Assembly (NCBI GenBank): GCA_021555075.1
Contig: JAKGBX010000003.1
Location: 1-64,000 of the forward strand
Reading direction: 5' to 3'
Length of the DNA: 64,000 nucleotides
Source: Rhodobacteraceae bacterium LMO-JJ12
GTDB taxonomy: Bacteria; Pseudomonadota; Alphaproteobacteria; Rhodobacterales; Rhodobacteraceae
Shown here: one piece after another, positions 19,171 through 28,401 of the stretch
How the letters are laid out: every line of letters starts with the position of its first letter
How positions within the stretch are numbered: position 1 is the stretch's first letter
Position numbers and translations under genes: made by a program
The notes under the pieces: generated by a model
Seen by the model: only the letters and a program-made list of their open reading frames with translations
What the model was told of the DNA's origin: nothing
The model's database searches: none

Positions 19171-20487
19171 ATGACCGATCTTTTTGATACCGCACCTGCG
19201 CCTGATGGCGCTCCGGCCAAGGGGCCGCGTCCTCTGGCGGATCGTCTGCGCCCTGCCACGCTGGCCGAGGTGATCGGCCAGGATCATATCCTCGGAGCGG
19301 AGGGGCCGTTGGGCGTCATGCTCGAGTCCGGCTCACTGTCGTCGCTGATCCTCTGGGGGCCGCCGGGTGTTGGCAAGACCACCATCGCGCGGCTTCTGGC
19401 CGCTGAGACGGATCTGCACTTCGTCCAGATCAGCGCTATTTTTACCGGTGTGCCCGAGTTGCGCCGCGTCTTTGAGGCCGCCAAACACCGTCGCTCCAAC
19501 GGTCAGGGCACGCTGCTTTTCGTTGATGAAATTCACCGCTTCAACAAGGCGCAACAGGACGGCTTTCTGCCCCATATGGAAGACGGTACCATCCTTCTGG
19601 TCGGCGCCACCACGGAAAACCCCAGCTTTGAACTCAACGCCGCTCTGCTCTCGCGCGCCCAGGTGCTCACCCTCAAACGTCTCGATCTCGCGGCGCTTGA
19701 ACGGTTGGCACAACGCGCGGAAAAGGTGCTTGGCAAAGCCCTGCCGCTAGACGGGTCAGCGCGCGAGGCGCTGCTTGAGATGGCTGATGGCGATGGCCGC
19801 ACAATTCTCAACCTGGTCGAACAGGTTGCGGCATGGAAGGTCTCGGGCAAGCTCGACCGCGATGCACTTTCCACCCGCCTGATGCGACGGGCGGCGAAAT
19901 ACGACAAATCCGGCGAGGAACATTACAATCTGATGTCGGCGCTGCATAAATCGGTGCGCGGCTCCGATCCCGATGCGGCGCTCTATTGGCTGGCGCGCAT
20001 GCTCACAGGCGGCGAAGACCCGCGCTATCTTGCCCGCCGCATTACCCGCATGGCGGTGGAAGACATCGGGCTGGCCGACCCACAGGCCCAAACCCATTGT
20101 CTGCATGCCTGGGAAGTTTTTGAACGCCTCGGCAGCCCCGAAGGCGAATTGGCGCTGGCGCAGGCGGTGATCTATCTTGCCCTCGCCCCCAAATCCAACG
20201 CTGGCTACGCCGCCTACAAAGCAGCAATGGTGCAGGCGAAGAAAACCGGCTCCGAGCCGCCCCCCAAACACATCCTCAACGCCCCCACCAAGTTGATGAA
20301 AGACGAAGGGTATGGCGCGGGCTATGCCTATGACCATGACGCCAAGGATGGTTTTTCCGGACAGAACTACTTCCCCGATGGGGTCAAGCGCCCGGTACTT
20401 TACCAGCCGGTCGAGCGCGGCTTTGAACGCGAACTCAAGAAGCGCCTTGACTGGTTCACCAAGCAACGGCTTGAGCGGGGCAGTTGA
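19171..20487 (+). CDS. rarA: Replication-associated recombination protein A (AAA+ ATPase)
   Basis: The 438-residue protein belongs to the RarA/MgsA/WRNIP1 family, which acts at stalled replication forks. It has LADRLRPATLAEVIGQDH near the N-terminus, Walker A GPPGVGKTT at 63-71, Walker B LLFVDEIHRFNKAQQD, sensor-1 LVGATTENPSFELN and the C-terminal tetramerisation region with EDIGLADPQA and YLALAPKSNAGYAA. It follows the protease gene by 87 bases. Confidence 0.95.
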   Translation: MTDLFDTAPAPDGAPAKGPRPLADRLRPATLAEVIGQDHILGAEGPLGVMLESGSLSSLILWGPPGVGKTTIARLLAAETDLHFVQISAIFTGVPELRRVFEAAKHRRSNGQGTLLFVDEIHRFNKAQQDGFLPHMEDGTILLVGATTENPSFELNAALLSRAQVLTLKRLDLAALERLAQRAEKVLGKALPLDGSAREALLEMADGDGRTILNLVEQVAAWKVSGKLDRDALSTRLMRRAAKYDKSGEEHYNLMSALHKSVRGSDPDAALYWLARMLTGGEDPRYLARRITRMAVEDIGLADPQAQTHCLHAWEVFERLGSPEGELALAQAVIYLALAPKSNAGYAAYKAAMVQAKKTGSEPPPKHILNAPTKLMKDEGYGAGYAYDHDAKDGFSGQNYFPDGVKRPVLYQPVERGFERELKKRLDWFTKQRLERGS

Positions 20488-20520
20488 CCCCTTCATCTTG
20501 CCAAAAGTATCCCGGGGGGT

Positions 20521-20574
20521 GCGGGGGGCTGGCCCCCCGCTTTTACCTGTGGTGCGGGGGGCTGGCCCCCCCGC
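20521..20574. repeat. Two tandem GC hairpins (REP-like)
   Basis: Two near-identical units, each with a stem GCGGGGGG / CCCCCCGC and loop CTGG, lie at 20521-20540 and 20554-20574, each preceded by GT or GGT. The second has one extra C. The preceding text (CATCTTGCCAAAAGTATCCCGGGG, 20493-20516 region) is of a kind I remember as frequent after genes in roseobacters. It fills the 171-base gap between rarA and crcB. Confidence 0.6.
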
Positions 20575-20658
20575 CGTTACGTCTGGCGCGCGTCACCGAC
20601 CCTGCGCCCCGCCCTTGCCAGCTTGACAAACCGCCCGCCCCCTGAGACAGACCAGCCC

Positions 20659-21039
20659 ATGGTCACAACCCTTCTTCAGGTCGCCCTTGGCGGCGCTATT
20701 GGCGCTTCTGCCCGCTATCTTACGTCAATCGGCGCGATGCGGCTGATGGGTCCGGGTTTCCCGTGGGGAACGCTGGCGGTAAACGTGATCGGCTCATTCC
20801 TGATGGGTGTTCTGGTCGTAGCACTGGCTTACAAGGACGGCAGCACGCGGCTGGCCCCCTTCTTGATGACAGGGATCCTGGGTGGCTTTACCACTTTCTC
20901 GGCCTTTTCGCTTGATACGATTGCAATCTTTGAGCGTGGAGAAGTGGTGCTGGCCTGTTTCTATGTGGTGGCCTCAGTCCTGTTATCGCTCGGGGCAATT
21001 GTGCTGGCGATGTATCTGACACGGGGGTTTTACACATGA
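20659..21039 (+). CDS. crcB: Fluoride channel CrcB/Fluc
   Basis: The 126-residue protein has four membrane segments and the Fluc signatures GGAIGASARYL near the start, NVIGSFLMGVL and GGFTTFSAFSLDT, which line the fluoride pore in the dual-topology dimer. The start ATG at 20659 gives the usual length. No fluoride riboswitch was recognised upstream; the gap holds GC hairpin repeats. It overlaps rluC by 4 bases. Confidence 0.93.
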   Translation: MVTTLLQVALGGAIGASARYLTSIGAMRLMGPGFPWGTLAVNVIGSFLMGVLVVALAYKDGSTRLAPFLMTGILGGFTTFSAFSLDTIAIFERGEVVLACFYVVASVLLSLGAIVLAMYLTRGFYT

Positions 21040-22085
21040 GCAAAGTTCAAAACGTGACGATCGAGGCCGGAGAAGGCGACCAGAGGCTTGATCGCTGGTT
21101 TCGCCGTCGCTTCCCGCATGTGCCCCAGGGGCGTATCGAAAAAATGTGCCGCAAGGGCGATTTGCGGGTTGATGGCGCGCGGGTGAAAACCTCGACTCGT
21201 GTCGAGGAAGGCCAGAATGTGCGCATCCCGCCGCTGCCCGAGCCCGGCGAAATCCCGAGAAACCCTGCGCAAAACGTGCATGTCTCCGCCGCCGACGCCA
21301 GAATGATGCAGGATGCCGTGCTCTGGCGCGACGATCATATCATCGCGATCAACAAGCCTCCCGGCCTGCCGTCTCAGGGGGGGTCGAAACAGACCCGTCA
21401 TGTCGATGGCCTCTCCGAGGCGCTGCGTTTTGACGTCGATGAAAAACCCCGCCTGGTGCATCGGCTCGACAAGGACACTTCGGGCGTGCTCCTTTTGGCC
21501 CGCACGCGGGCGATGGCCGCCGCCCTGACGGCCGCGATGCGCCATCGTGAAACGCGCAAGATCTATTGGGCCGTGGTGGCCGGTGTGCCGCATCCCTATC
21601 TTGGTGAAATCAAATATGGGCTGGTCAAGGCGCCGGGCCACGGTGCCAAGGGCGAGGGTGAAAAGATGCTTTGCCTGCATCCGCGCGACGTCGAGAAGAC
21701 CTATGGCGCCAAGCGTGCGATCACCCAGTATGCCACGCTCTACAGGGTGGCCAGCCGTGCCGCCTGGGTGGCGATGGAGCCGATTACGGGGCGCACCCAC
21801 CAACTGCGTGCACATATGGCCGAAATCGGACACCCGATCATCGGTGACGGCAAATATGGCGGCTCGGGCCAGGAAAACATGGGCGATGGCTGGGGCGCGC
21901 AACTGGGCGGGATCATCTCGAACAAGCTGCACCTGCACGCCCGGATGATGCGTTTCGAACATCCGGTCACGCGCAAGTTGATCACCATCACGGCACCGCT
22001 ACCCGACCATATGGCCGCCACGTTCGACAATCTGGGTTGGGCGCCTGACATGGCCGCCGAAGACCCGTTCGAGGCGATGCCATGA
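21036..22085 (+). CDS. rluC: Pseudouridine synthase, RluC/RluD family
   Basis: The 349-residue enzyme isomerises uridines of 23S rRNA. An S4 RNA-binding domain spans about 10-65, and the catalytic motif HRLDKDTSG puts the nucleophile at Asp145. The KIYWAVV, GRTHQLRAHMA and HPIIGDGKYG motifs are present. RluC is preferred over RluD by overall look, with moderate certainty. It overlaps crcB and the HAD gene by 4 bases each. Confidence 0.9.
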   Translation: MSKVQNVTIEAGEGDQRLDRWFRRRFPHVPQGRIEKMCRKGDLRVDGARVKTSTRVEEGQNVRIPPLPEPGEIPRNPAQNVHVSAADARMMQDAVLWRDDHIIAINKPPGLPSQGGSKQTRHVDGLSEALRFDVDEKPRLVHRLDKDTSGVLLLARTRAMAAALTAAMRHRETRKIYWAVVAGVPHPYLGEIKYGLVKAPGHGAKGEGEKMLCLHPRDVEKTYGAKRAITQYATLYRVASRAAWVAMEPITGRTHQLRAHMAEIGHPIIGDGKYGGSGQENMGDGWGAQLGGIISNKLHLHARMMRFEHPVTRKLITITAPLPDHMAATFDNLGWAPDMAAEDPFEAMP

Positions 22086-22765
22086 GCACGCAACTGCGGC
22101 TGGCGGTTTTTGATGTCGATGGCACCCTGGCCGATAGTCAGAGCGAAATCGTCTCTGCCATGACCGCCGCCTTTGAGGGTGAAAACCTGCCCGCACCCTT
22201 GCGCGCCGAAATCCTCGCAATCGTCGGCCTGTCGCTGGATCAGGCAATGGCCCGCTTGGCGCCCGATCTTCCCGAGGCGCGCCGGACTGCGCTTGTTGCG
22301 GGTTATCGATCCGCCTATTTTCACCAGCGCCAGATGCAGGGCGCGTCACCGCTCTATGATGGTGCGCTCGACGCGCTGGAAACACTTGCCCGCGATCCGT
22401 TCCTGCTTATGGGTGTGGCCACCGGCAAATCGAAACGTGGCCTTGATGCGCTGATCGAAGCGCATGATCTGACGCGGTTCTTTGTCACCCGACAGGTGGC
22501 AGATTTCCACCCGTCCAAACCGCACCCCGCAATGCTACAGGCGGCCCTTGATGAGGCCGGGGTAGGGGCCTCTGACGCGGTGATGATCGGCGACACCACG
22601 TTTGACATGGAAATGGCGCGCGCGGCGGGGACCTGTGCAATCGGGGTCAACTGGGGCTACCACCCGGCTGAATCGCTCGATGCGGCGCTGGTGATCTCGG
22701 GGTTTTCGCAATTGCCGCGAGCGATAGATACCGTTCTGCCCTTGAAAGCGGAGAATCGTCTATGA
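22082..22765 (+). CDS. HAD-family phosphatase, phosphoglycolate phosphatase-like
   Basis: The 227-residue protein has HAD motif I DVDGTLADS (Asp11 nucleophile, Asp13), motif II ATGKSK, a Lys in HPSKPHPAM (motif III) and motif IV MIGDTTFDMEMA. A helical cap lies between motifs I and II, as in Gph-like members. The substrate is not certain; in roseobacters such genes beside rluC are annotated simply as HAD hydrolases. It overlaps both neighbours by 4 bases. Confidence 0.87.
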   Translation: MSTQLRLAVFDVDGTLADSQSEIVSAMTAAFEGENLPAPLRAEILAIVGLSLDQAMARLAPDLPEARRTALVAGYRSAYFHQRQMQGASPLYDGALDALETLARDPFLLMGVATGKSKRGLDALIEAHDLTRFFVTRQVADFHPSKPHPAMLQAALDEAGVGASDAVMIGDTTFDMEMARAAGTCAIGVNWGYHPAESLDAALVISGFSQLPRAIDTVLPLKAENRL

Positions 22766-23475
22766 GTGTAAAGAAAATCAAGCGGTTTTGGAAAGAAGCC
22801 ACCGTCGCGCCCCTGGACGACGGATTTACCGTTCTGCTTGACGGGCGCGCGCTGCAAACCCCGGCCAAGCAACCTTTGGTGGTGCCGATGGATGCGCTGG
22901 CGGCACGGATTGCGGCCGAATGGGACGCTCAGGAGGGTGAGGTTGACCCGATGGCCATGCCGTTCACCCGGTCGGCCAATGCGGCCATCGACAAGGTGCG
23001 CGTGCAGCATGCAGAAGTGGCCGACCTTATAGCCGCCTATGGCGACGCTGATCTCCTATGCTATCGCGCCGAAACGCCTCAAGAGCTTGTGGCGCGACAG
23101 CAAGCCGGGTGGGATCCGCTTCTTGAATGGGCGCGTGATGATCAAGGGATTGATCTCAGGTATTTTTCCGGTGTCATACACCAACCGCAAAGCTCCGAGG
23201 CTTTGGGCCGCATTGCGGCCCTGACGCGGGCAATGGATGCCTATGAATTGACCGCATTTCATGACCTGGTCAGCCTCAGCGGCTCGTATGTGCTTGGTCT
23301 GGCTGCGGCGCGCAGGCAGCAACCAGCGACGGCGCTCTGGGATTTGTCGCGCATCGACGAGACCTGGCAGGAGGAGCAATGGGGCGCCGACGAAGAAGCC
23401 ACGGCCATGGCCGCGATCAAACGCACCGCTTTCTTGCACGCGGCAGATCTGTTTCGGATCGCGTCCCAGAGCTGA
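22762..23475 (+). CDS. ATP12 family chaperone (F1-ATPase assembly)
   Basis: The 237-residue protein matches the ATP12 family, which binds the F1 alpha subunit before hexamer assembly. Recognisable parts are VKKIKRFWKEATVAPLDDG at the start, FTVLLDGRALQTPAK, PMDALAARIAAEWDAQ and the DLLCYRAE motif near residue 94. The family is found in alphaproteobacteria and mitochondria, which supports the taxonomic reading. It is the last gene of the crcB-rluC-HAD-ATP12 set. Confidence 0.92.
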   Translation: MSVKKIKRFWKEATVAPLDDGFTVLLDGRALQTPAKQPLVVPMDALAARIAAEWDAQEGEVDPMAMPFTRSANAAIDKVRVQHAEVADLIAAYGDADLLCYRAETPQELVARQQAGWDPLLEWARDDQGIDLRYFSGVIHQPQSSEALGRIAALTRAMDAYELTAFHDLVSLSGSYVLGLAAARRQQPATALWDLSRIDETWQEEQWGADEEATAMAAIKRTAFLHAADLFRIASQS

Positions 23476-23694
23476 TCGAGGTTTACCTTTGGTAAATTGC
23501 TTGAAAAGCGAGCTGAAAGTCCAAACTCCCCGATTGCAATCATTCTTTCTGCTGATGAAACGCTTGACGTTTTGCGATGAATCCGACCAGACTTGTCTGC
23601 ATTGAAGGGGCAGCAACCCTTCGAAATTCGAACCCGGCTGGGACAGCCGGAGAATATCGCCTGCAAAACGGCGGACAATCAGGAAGAGGTAAAA

Positions 23695-24714
23695 ATGAAA
23701 AGAACCGTATTTCTCGGCGCACTAACAGTAGCAGGTTTGACCGCCGGAGTCGCTGCTGCTGGTACGCTTGATGACGTAAAAGCCCGTGGCAAGCTGAACT
23801 GTGGTGTTTCAACTGGCCTTGCCGGTTTCTCCCTGCCTGACGCCAATGGCGAATGGAAAGGTTTTGACGTTGATGTGTGCCGCGCTGTTGCGGCTGCCGT
23901 TCTTGGCGACTCCAAGGCAGTTGAGTTCGTGCCGACAACTGGCAAAACCCGGTTCACCGCGCTCGCCTCTGGCGAGATCGACCTGTTGGCTCGTAACACA
24001 ACCTGGACTTTCTCGCGCGATGTCGATCTCAAGTTCACCTTCATTGGCGTGAACTACTATGACGGCCAAGGCTTCATGGTGCCAAAATCGCTCGGCGTCA
24101 GCTCGGCGAAAGAGCTTGATGGCTCGACCGTCTGCATTCAGACCGGCACCACGACCGAGTTGAACCTCGCGGATTTCTTCCGCACGAATAACATCAGCTA
24201 TGAGCCGGTTCCGATTGAAACCAACGCCGAAGCACAACAGCAGTATCTCGCTGGCGCTTGCGACGTTTACACCACCGACGCATCCGGCCTGGCCGCAACG
24301 CGTGCAACTTTCGAAAATCCGGGCGATCACATCGTTCTGCCCGAAATCATCTCGAAAGAGCCGCTTGGCCCGCTCGTGCGTCATGGGGACGACGAATGGG
24401 GCGACGTGGCGCGCTGGACGCTGAACGCGCTGATCGCAGCCGAAGAGCTCGGCATCACATCGGCCAATATCGGCGAGATGTCGGCGGCTGCGGGCAACAA
24501 CCCCGAGATCAACCGTCTGCTCGGCACCGAAGGCAACCTCGGCGAGATGCTCGGCCTCAGTGCTGATTGGGCCAAGAATGCGATCATGGCCGGTGGCAAC
24601 TATGGCGAGCTTTTCGAGAAGAACATCGGTGAATCGACACCGATCGGCATCTCGCGTGGTCTCAACGCACAGTGGACCAATGGCGGGCTGATCTACGCAC
24701 CGCCGTTCCGCTAA
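23695..24714 (+). CDS. aapJ: General L-amino acid ABC transporter, substrate-binding protein
   Basis: The 339-residue periplasmic protein has a signal peptide (residues 1-22) and a type-II amino-acid-binding fold: GVSTGLAGFSLPD, GFDVDVCRAVAAAVLGD, TRFTALASGEIDLLARN and QQYLAGACDVYTTDASGLAATR. It fits AapJ/BztA, the receptor for Glu, Asp, Gln and other L-amino acids. The ATG at 23695 is chosen because the signal peptide starts there (site GAGGTAAAA). A hairpin terminator separates it from aapQ, which would let the receptor be made in excess. Confidence 0.94.
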   Translation: MKRTVFLGALTVAGLTAGVAAAGTLDDVKARGKLNCGVSTGLAGFSLPDANGEWKGFDVDVCRAVAAAVLGDSKAVEFVPTTGKTRFTALASGEIDLLARNTTWTFSRDVDLKFTFIGVNYYDGQGFMVPKSLGVSSAKELDGSTVCIQTGTTTELNLADFFRTNNISYEPVPIETNAEAQQQYLAGACDVYTTDASGLAATRATFENPGDHIVLPEIISKEPLGPLVRHGDDEWGDVARWTLNALIAAEELGITSANIGEMSAAAGNNPEINRLLGTEGNLGEMLGLSADWAKNAIMAGGNYGELFEKNIGESTPIGISRGLNAQWTNGGLIYAPPFR

Positions 24715-24724
24715 GACTTGAGGG

Positions 24725-24754
24725 AAAGGGCGCGGATCACTTCCGCGCCCTTTT
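24725..24754 (+). terminator. Terminator/attenuator between aapJ and aapQ
   Basis: A perfect 12-bp stem (24725-24736 with 24742-24753, loop of 5) ends in TTTT. It begins 10 bases after the aapJ stop. Such partial terminators between receptor and permease genes are common in ABC importer operons. Confidence 0.8.
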
Positions 24755-24835
24755 CCAAACCAAAGAAGCGGGCTTTTTCGAGCGGGGCAAACCTCGCCGA
24801 TGATAGGGTCCGGGCAACAGACAGGGACGTCGCCT

Positions 24836-26539
24836 ATGACAACGCTTACCGACCCTCCGAGCGAGGGATTTCGGCTATCGCAACTCATCTATGACACGCG
24901 CTACCGATCCATGACGATCCAGGTTGTCGCGCTGATCGGTTTTCTTTTACTAATTGGCTGGCTGATATCCAACACGGCGCAGAATCTTTCTGATCTCGGC
25001 AAGGAACCGTCGTTTCGGTTTCTGAGTGAGCCCGCAGGTTATGACATTAACCAGCGTCTGATCGACTACAACAACCAGCACTCGCATTTCCGTGCCGCCA
25101 TTGCCGGTATCCTCAACACCCTTCTGGTGGCGGCCCTTGGTTGTATCGCGGCCACTGTGCTTGGTGTGCTGATCGGCGTCCTGCGTCTTTCCAAGAACTG
25201 GCTCGTGTCGCGGCTGATGGCGATCTATGTTGAAATCTTCCGCAATGTGCCCGTGCTGCTCTGGATCGTTTTCATCATGGCGATTCTGATTGAAAGCTTA
25301 CCGCATCCCAAAGAATTCCGAGGCGATCCGCCCAATTCTTCGATGTGGCTGTTTGATTCGCTGGCGTTTTCCAATCAGGGTGTGTTTATCCCGCGCATCG
25401 TCCCGGCCAGTTATTTCTGGGTTCTGATTCTGGCCGTGATCTGTTCACTACTGGGCATCCGTTATTTGCGAAAACGTGCTGCTCGGATTCAGGAGCAGAC
25501 CGGCCAACGCCCTAAAACGTTGCTGGCTTCGCTGGGTCTTGTCATTGTCCCTTTTGGTTTGGCTTTCCTGGCGGTCTCGGCCGTCACCACACAGCGTCAA
25601 CAGGCCTATATCGCCGGGGGCGTTGCAGGGGTTGATACCCTGTCGGCCTTTGCGGAAGAAAAGGGCGCTATCTCTTATTGCCACTCTGGTGGTGACGCGG
25701 CCTCGCTGAACGGGCTGCGATATCTTGTGGCGTCCGAAGTGCCGCAGCGGCGACGCCAATACTTCAGCCCAAATGCTTCGCTTAATGCGATGGCAGAGGG
25801 GAAATGCGATCTGATGGTCGTGAGTGCAAACCGCATCGACGCCACTCTGAACGACATCAAAGAACGCTGCTTTGCCACGTCCACCGCACATCTTGATCGT
25901 GTGAGCGAAAAGGCACGTGAAGTCATTGCCGCTGGTGGCAAGGATGTCGACAAGGCGCGCGCCCAGATTGAAACCAACTCAAAGCTGATCATCAGGGCCC
26001 GTGAAACCTGTGAAGCCATGCCGCTTTCAGTGCTTCCCGCTGATTTCACCGAAGGCAAGGCGATTGAAGTTGAACTCCCTGCGATTACCGAAAAAGGTAT
26101 TCCGCGGTTTGAGGGCGGCACTCATCTGCGCAACTCACTGATCGCGCTCTGGATCGCCCTTTCGCTCTATACGGCGGCCTTCATCGCTGAAATCGTGCGC
26201 GCGGGGATCATGGCAATCAGCTCCGGTCAGACCGAAGCGGCAGCGGCGCTTGGATTGCGCTCCAAGCGTATCATGAGCCTTGTGGTTCTGCCCCAGGCGC
26301 TCCGGGTGATTATTCCGCCATTGATTTCTCAATACCTGAACCTGACCAAGAACAGCTCTTTGGCAATTGCCGTAGGGTATATGGACATTACAGGCACTCT
26401 GATGGGCATCACGCTCAACCAGACAGGTCGAGAACTGGAAACGGTGCTGTTGGGCATGCTGATCTATCTCACCATCTCGCTTAGCATCTCAGCGGTGATG
26501 AACTGGTATAACAACCGAATGAAATTGGTGGAGCGGTAA
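24836..26539 (+). CDS. aapQ: General L-amino acid ABC transporter permease AapQ, with inserted domain
   Basis: The 567-residue membrane protein has the His/Glu/Gln permease features: first helix at about 27-45, NTLLVAALGCIAATVLGVLIGV, EIFRNVPVLLWIVF and the EAA loop EAAAALGLRSKRIM near 467-480. AapQ/BztB proteins are normally about 400 residues. Here residues about 255-415 form an extra hydrophilic segment between membrane parts, with CHSGGDAASLNG and AMAEGKCDLMVVSANRID, which looks faintly like one lobe of an amino-acid-binding protein. The start ATG 24836 follows CAGGGACG. Confidence 0.9.
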   Translation: MTTLTDPPSEGFRLSQLIYDTRYRSMTIQVVALIGFLLLIGWLISNTAQNLSDLGKEPSFRFLSEPAGYDINQRLIDYNNQHSHFRAAIAGILNTLLVAALGCIAATVLGVLIGVLRLSKNWLVSRLMAIYVEIFRNVPVLLWIVFIMAILIESLPHPKEFRGDPPNSSMWLFDSLAFSNQGVFIPRIVPASYFWVLILAVICSLLGIRYLRKRAARIQEQTGQRPKTLLASLGLVIVPFGLAFLAVSAVTTQRQQAYIAGGVAGVDTLSAFAEEKGAISYCHSGGDAASLNGLRYLVASEVPQRRRQYFSPNASLNAMAEGKCDLMVVSANRIDATLNDIKERCFATSTAHLDRVSEKAREVIAAGGKDVDKARAQIETNSKLIIRARETCEAMPLSVLPADFTEGKAIEVELPAITEKGIPRFEGGTHLRNSLIALWIALSLYTAAFIAEIVRAGIMAISSGQTEAAAALGLRSKRIMSLVVLPQALRVIIPPLISQYLNLTKNSSLAIAVGYMDITGTLMGITLNQTGRELETVLLGMLIYLTISLSISAVMNWYNNRMKLVER

Positions 26540-26540
26540 T

Positions 26541-28391
26541 ATGAGCGACACACATGCCGAAACTGTCGCCTTTGTGCGCGACACTATGCTTCCCGAACGC
26601 GAGCCTCCTGCGTCGACGACCGGGGCCGTTGGGTGGATGCGCCAGAATCTGTTTTCCGGCGTTTTGAACTCTGCGCTGACGGTGCTGTCGCTGTTGTTCG
26701 TTCTCTATGTGCTTGCGACGGTATTACCTTGGATCATGTCGCCGACATGGAACGCAGCGTCGCTGACTGAATGCCGCGCGCTCTTGCTTGAAATTGGCCG
26801 CGAAGGGCATTTTAGCGGAGCTTGCTGGGGGGTGATCCGGGATCGTTGGGTTCAGCTTTTCTTTGGTTTTTACCCTGCGGACCTCTATTGGCGCCCAATT
26901 CTGGCCTTTCTGCTTCTCGCCGTAGCTCTGGCGCCGGTCCTGTTTTCTGACAAGGTTCCGGCAAAGCTGCTGTGGTTCACGGCGGTCTATCCGCTGATCT
27001 TCCCATGGCTTCTTTGGGGGGGCGCGGTCTGGGTGCCGCTTTTGGTGCTTCTCGGTTTGGTTCTGGCTTTTGCAATCTACAAACTGGTCGAGAGCCGGAC
27101 TTCTTCGTTGATGGCGATCATCGTTGCGACGATCTTTGTTGCGGCTTGGTTTGTCTGGGGGCTCGCGGCGGTTTCGGGGGCGACAAACACTGCCGTCGGC
27201 ACAGCTCGGATTGATAGCAGGCTTGTGCAGCTGAATTCCGATATCGAAGCTCTGAGCGCTGACTCCACGCGCTTGGATGCTGAAATCAAAGAAACTCAGG
27301 CCAGCATTAATGAAGCCCTGAAAGTCGGAGACGATGCCCTCGCATCCGGTGAAGGTGCTTATGCTGCGCTGATCGACAAGGTCAAACCGGAGCGTGTTAC
27401 GCTGGCAAACCTGCGCACTGAGAAAAACGTGGTCGATACGCAGCTTTCGGATATGGAAACGCTCAAGCGGCGAATCCTCGATATGCCCGCGCTTGAAGAA
27501 AAACTACCCGCCCTGCGCGACGCCGCAGCACAAGCTCGGGCAGCTTTGCCCGATACTGTCTCACACATACATACCGAAAACGGTCTCAAGGCGTTCAAGG
27601 TTCGGATTGTTGCGGAAGACCTCGATATTCCGGCCGGCGATGTCGATGCCTTGGAAGAAGCGCTCAAGCTCGAAAGCGATGCGAAATCGACGCAGTCGAC
27701 CATCGACATGACCTATGCCGACGTCGCCCGCATCGGGCTGCGGCCCGTGCAAAGTCGCGATTTCGGGGGAATGATGCTGTCGCTTACTATCGGGGTCGTG
27801 GCCATCGCCATATCTCTACCGCTGGGGATTCTTCTGGCGCTGGGTCGGCAATCCGATCTGCCGCTTCTGAAGTCGCTCTGTGTTGGCTTTATCGAGTTCA
27901 TTCGCGGTGTGCCGCTGATCACGCTGCTGTTCGTCGCCTCGACGCTTTTGAACATCTTCCTGCCGCCAGGCACGAGCTTTGATATCATCCTGCGGGTGAT
28001 CATCATGGCCACGCTGTTTGCCTCTGCCTATATGGCCGAAGTGATCCGCGGCGGCCTTGCTGCTCTGCCCACGGGTCAGTACGAAGGGGCCGATAGTCTT
28101 GGCCTCAACTATTGGCAGGCACAGCGCCTGATCATAATGCCGCAGGCGTTGAAAATCTCGATCCCAGGCATCGTTTCCACATTCATCGGGCTGTTCAAGG
28201 ATACCACGCTGGTGTCGATCATTGGTCTGCTCGATCCGCTCGGGCTCAGCACCGCGATTCGGGCTGATTCGGCCTGGAACGGTATCGTCTGGGAGATCTA
28301 CGGGTTCATCGCGCTGATGTTCTTCATCTTCTGTTTCTCCATGTCCCGCTATTCCATGTATCTGGAGCGCAAGCTCCATACCGGTCGCTAA
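26541..28391 (+). CDS. aapM: General L-amino acid ABC transporter permease AapM, with coiled-coil insert
   Basis: The 616-residue permease pairs with AapQ. It has at least five N-terminal hydrophobic segments (41-66, 119-135, 145-180, 188-212) and the C-terminal permease core with [17 protein letters not shown] and the EAA-like loop [16 protein letters not shown]. Between about 220 and 400 lies a charged, helix-rich insert with heptad-like Leu spacing ([19 protein letters not shown], then [18 protein letters not shown]), predicted as coiled coil. Known AapM/BztC proteins are about 380-435 residues. It starts one base after aapQ. Confidence 0.9.
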   Translation: MSDTHAETVAFVRDTMLPEREPPASTTGAVGWMRQNLFSGVLNSALTVLSLLFVLYVLATVLPWIMSPTWNAASLTECRALLLEIGREGHFSGACWGVIRDRWVQLFFGFYPADLYWRPILAFLLLAVALAPVLFSDKVPAKLLWFTAVYPLIFPWLLWGGAVWVPLLVLLGLVLAFAIYKLVESRTSSLMAIIVATIFVAAWFVWGLAAVSGATNTAVGTARIDSRLVQLNSDIEALSADSTRLDAEIKETQASINEALKVGDDALASGEGAYAALIDKVKPERVTLANLRTEKNVVDTQLSDMETLKRRILDMPALEEKLPALRDAAAQARAALPDTVSHIHTENGLKAFKVRIVAEDLDIPAGDVDALEEALKLESDAKSTQSTIDMTYADVARIGLRPVQSRDFGGMMLSLTIGVVAIAISLPLGILLALGRQSDLPLLKSLCVGFIEFIRGVPLITLLFVASTLLNIFLPPGTSFDIILRVIIMATLFASAYMAEVIRGGLAALPTGQYEGADSLGLNYWQAQRLIIMPQALKISIPGIVSTFIGLFKDTTLVSIIGLLDPLGLSTAIRADSAWNGIVWEIYGFIALMFFIFCFSMSRYSMYLERKLHTGR

Positions 28392-28401
28392 GGAGGCCCC
28401 T

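Noticed and set aside
20488-20658. Fluoride riboswitch upstream of crcB
   Set aside because: The gap is filled by GC hairpin repeats, and the conserved fluoride aptamer pattern was not seen.
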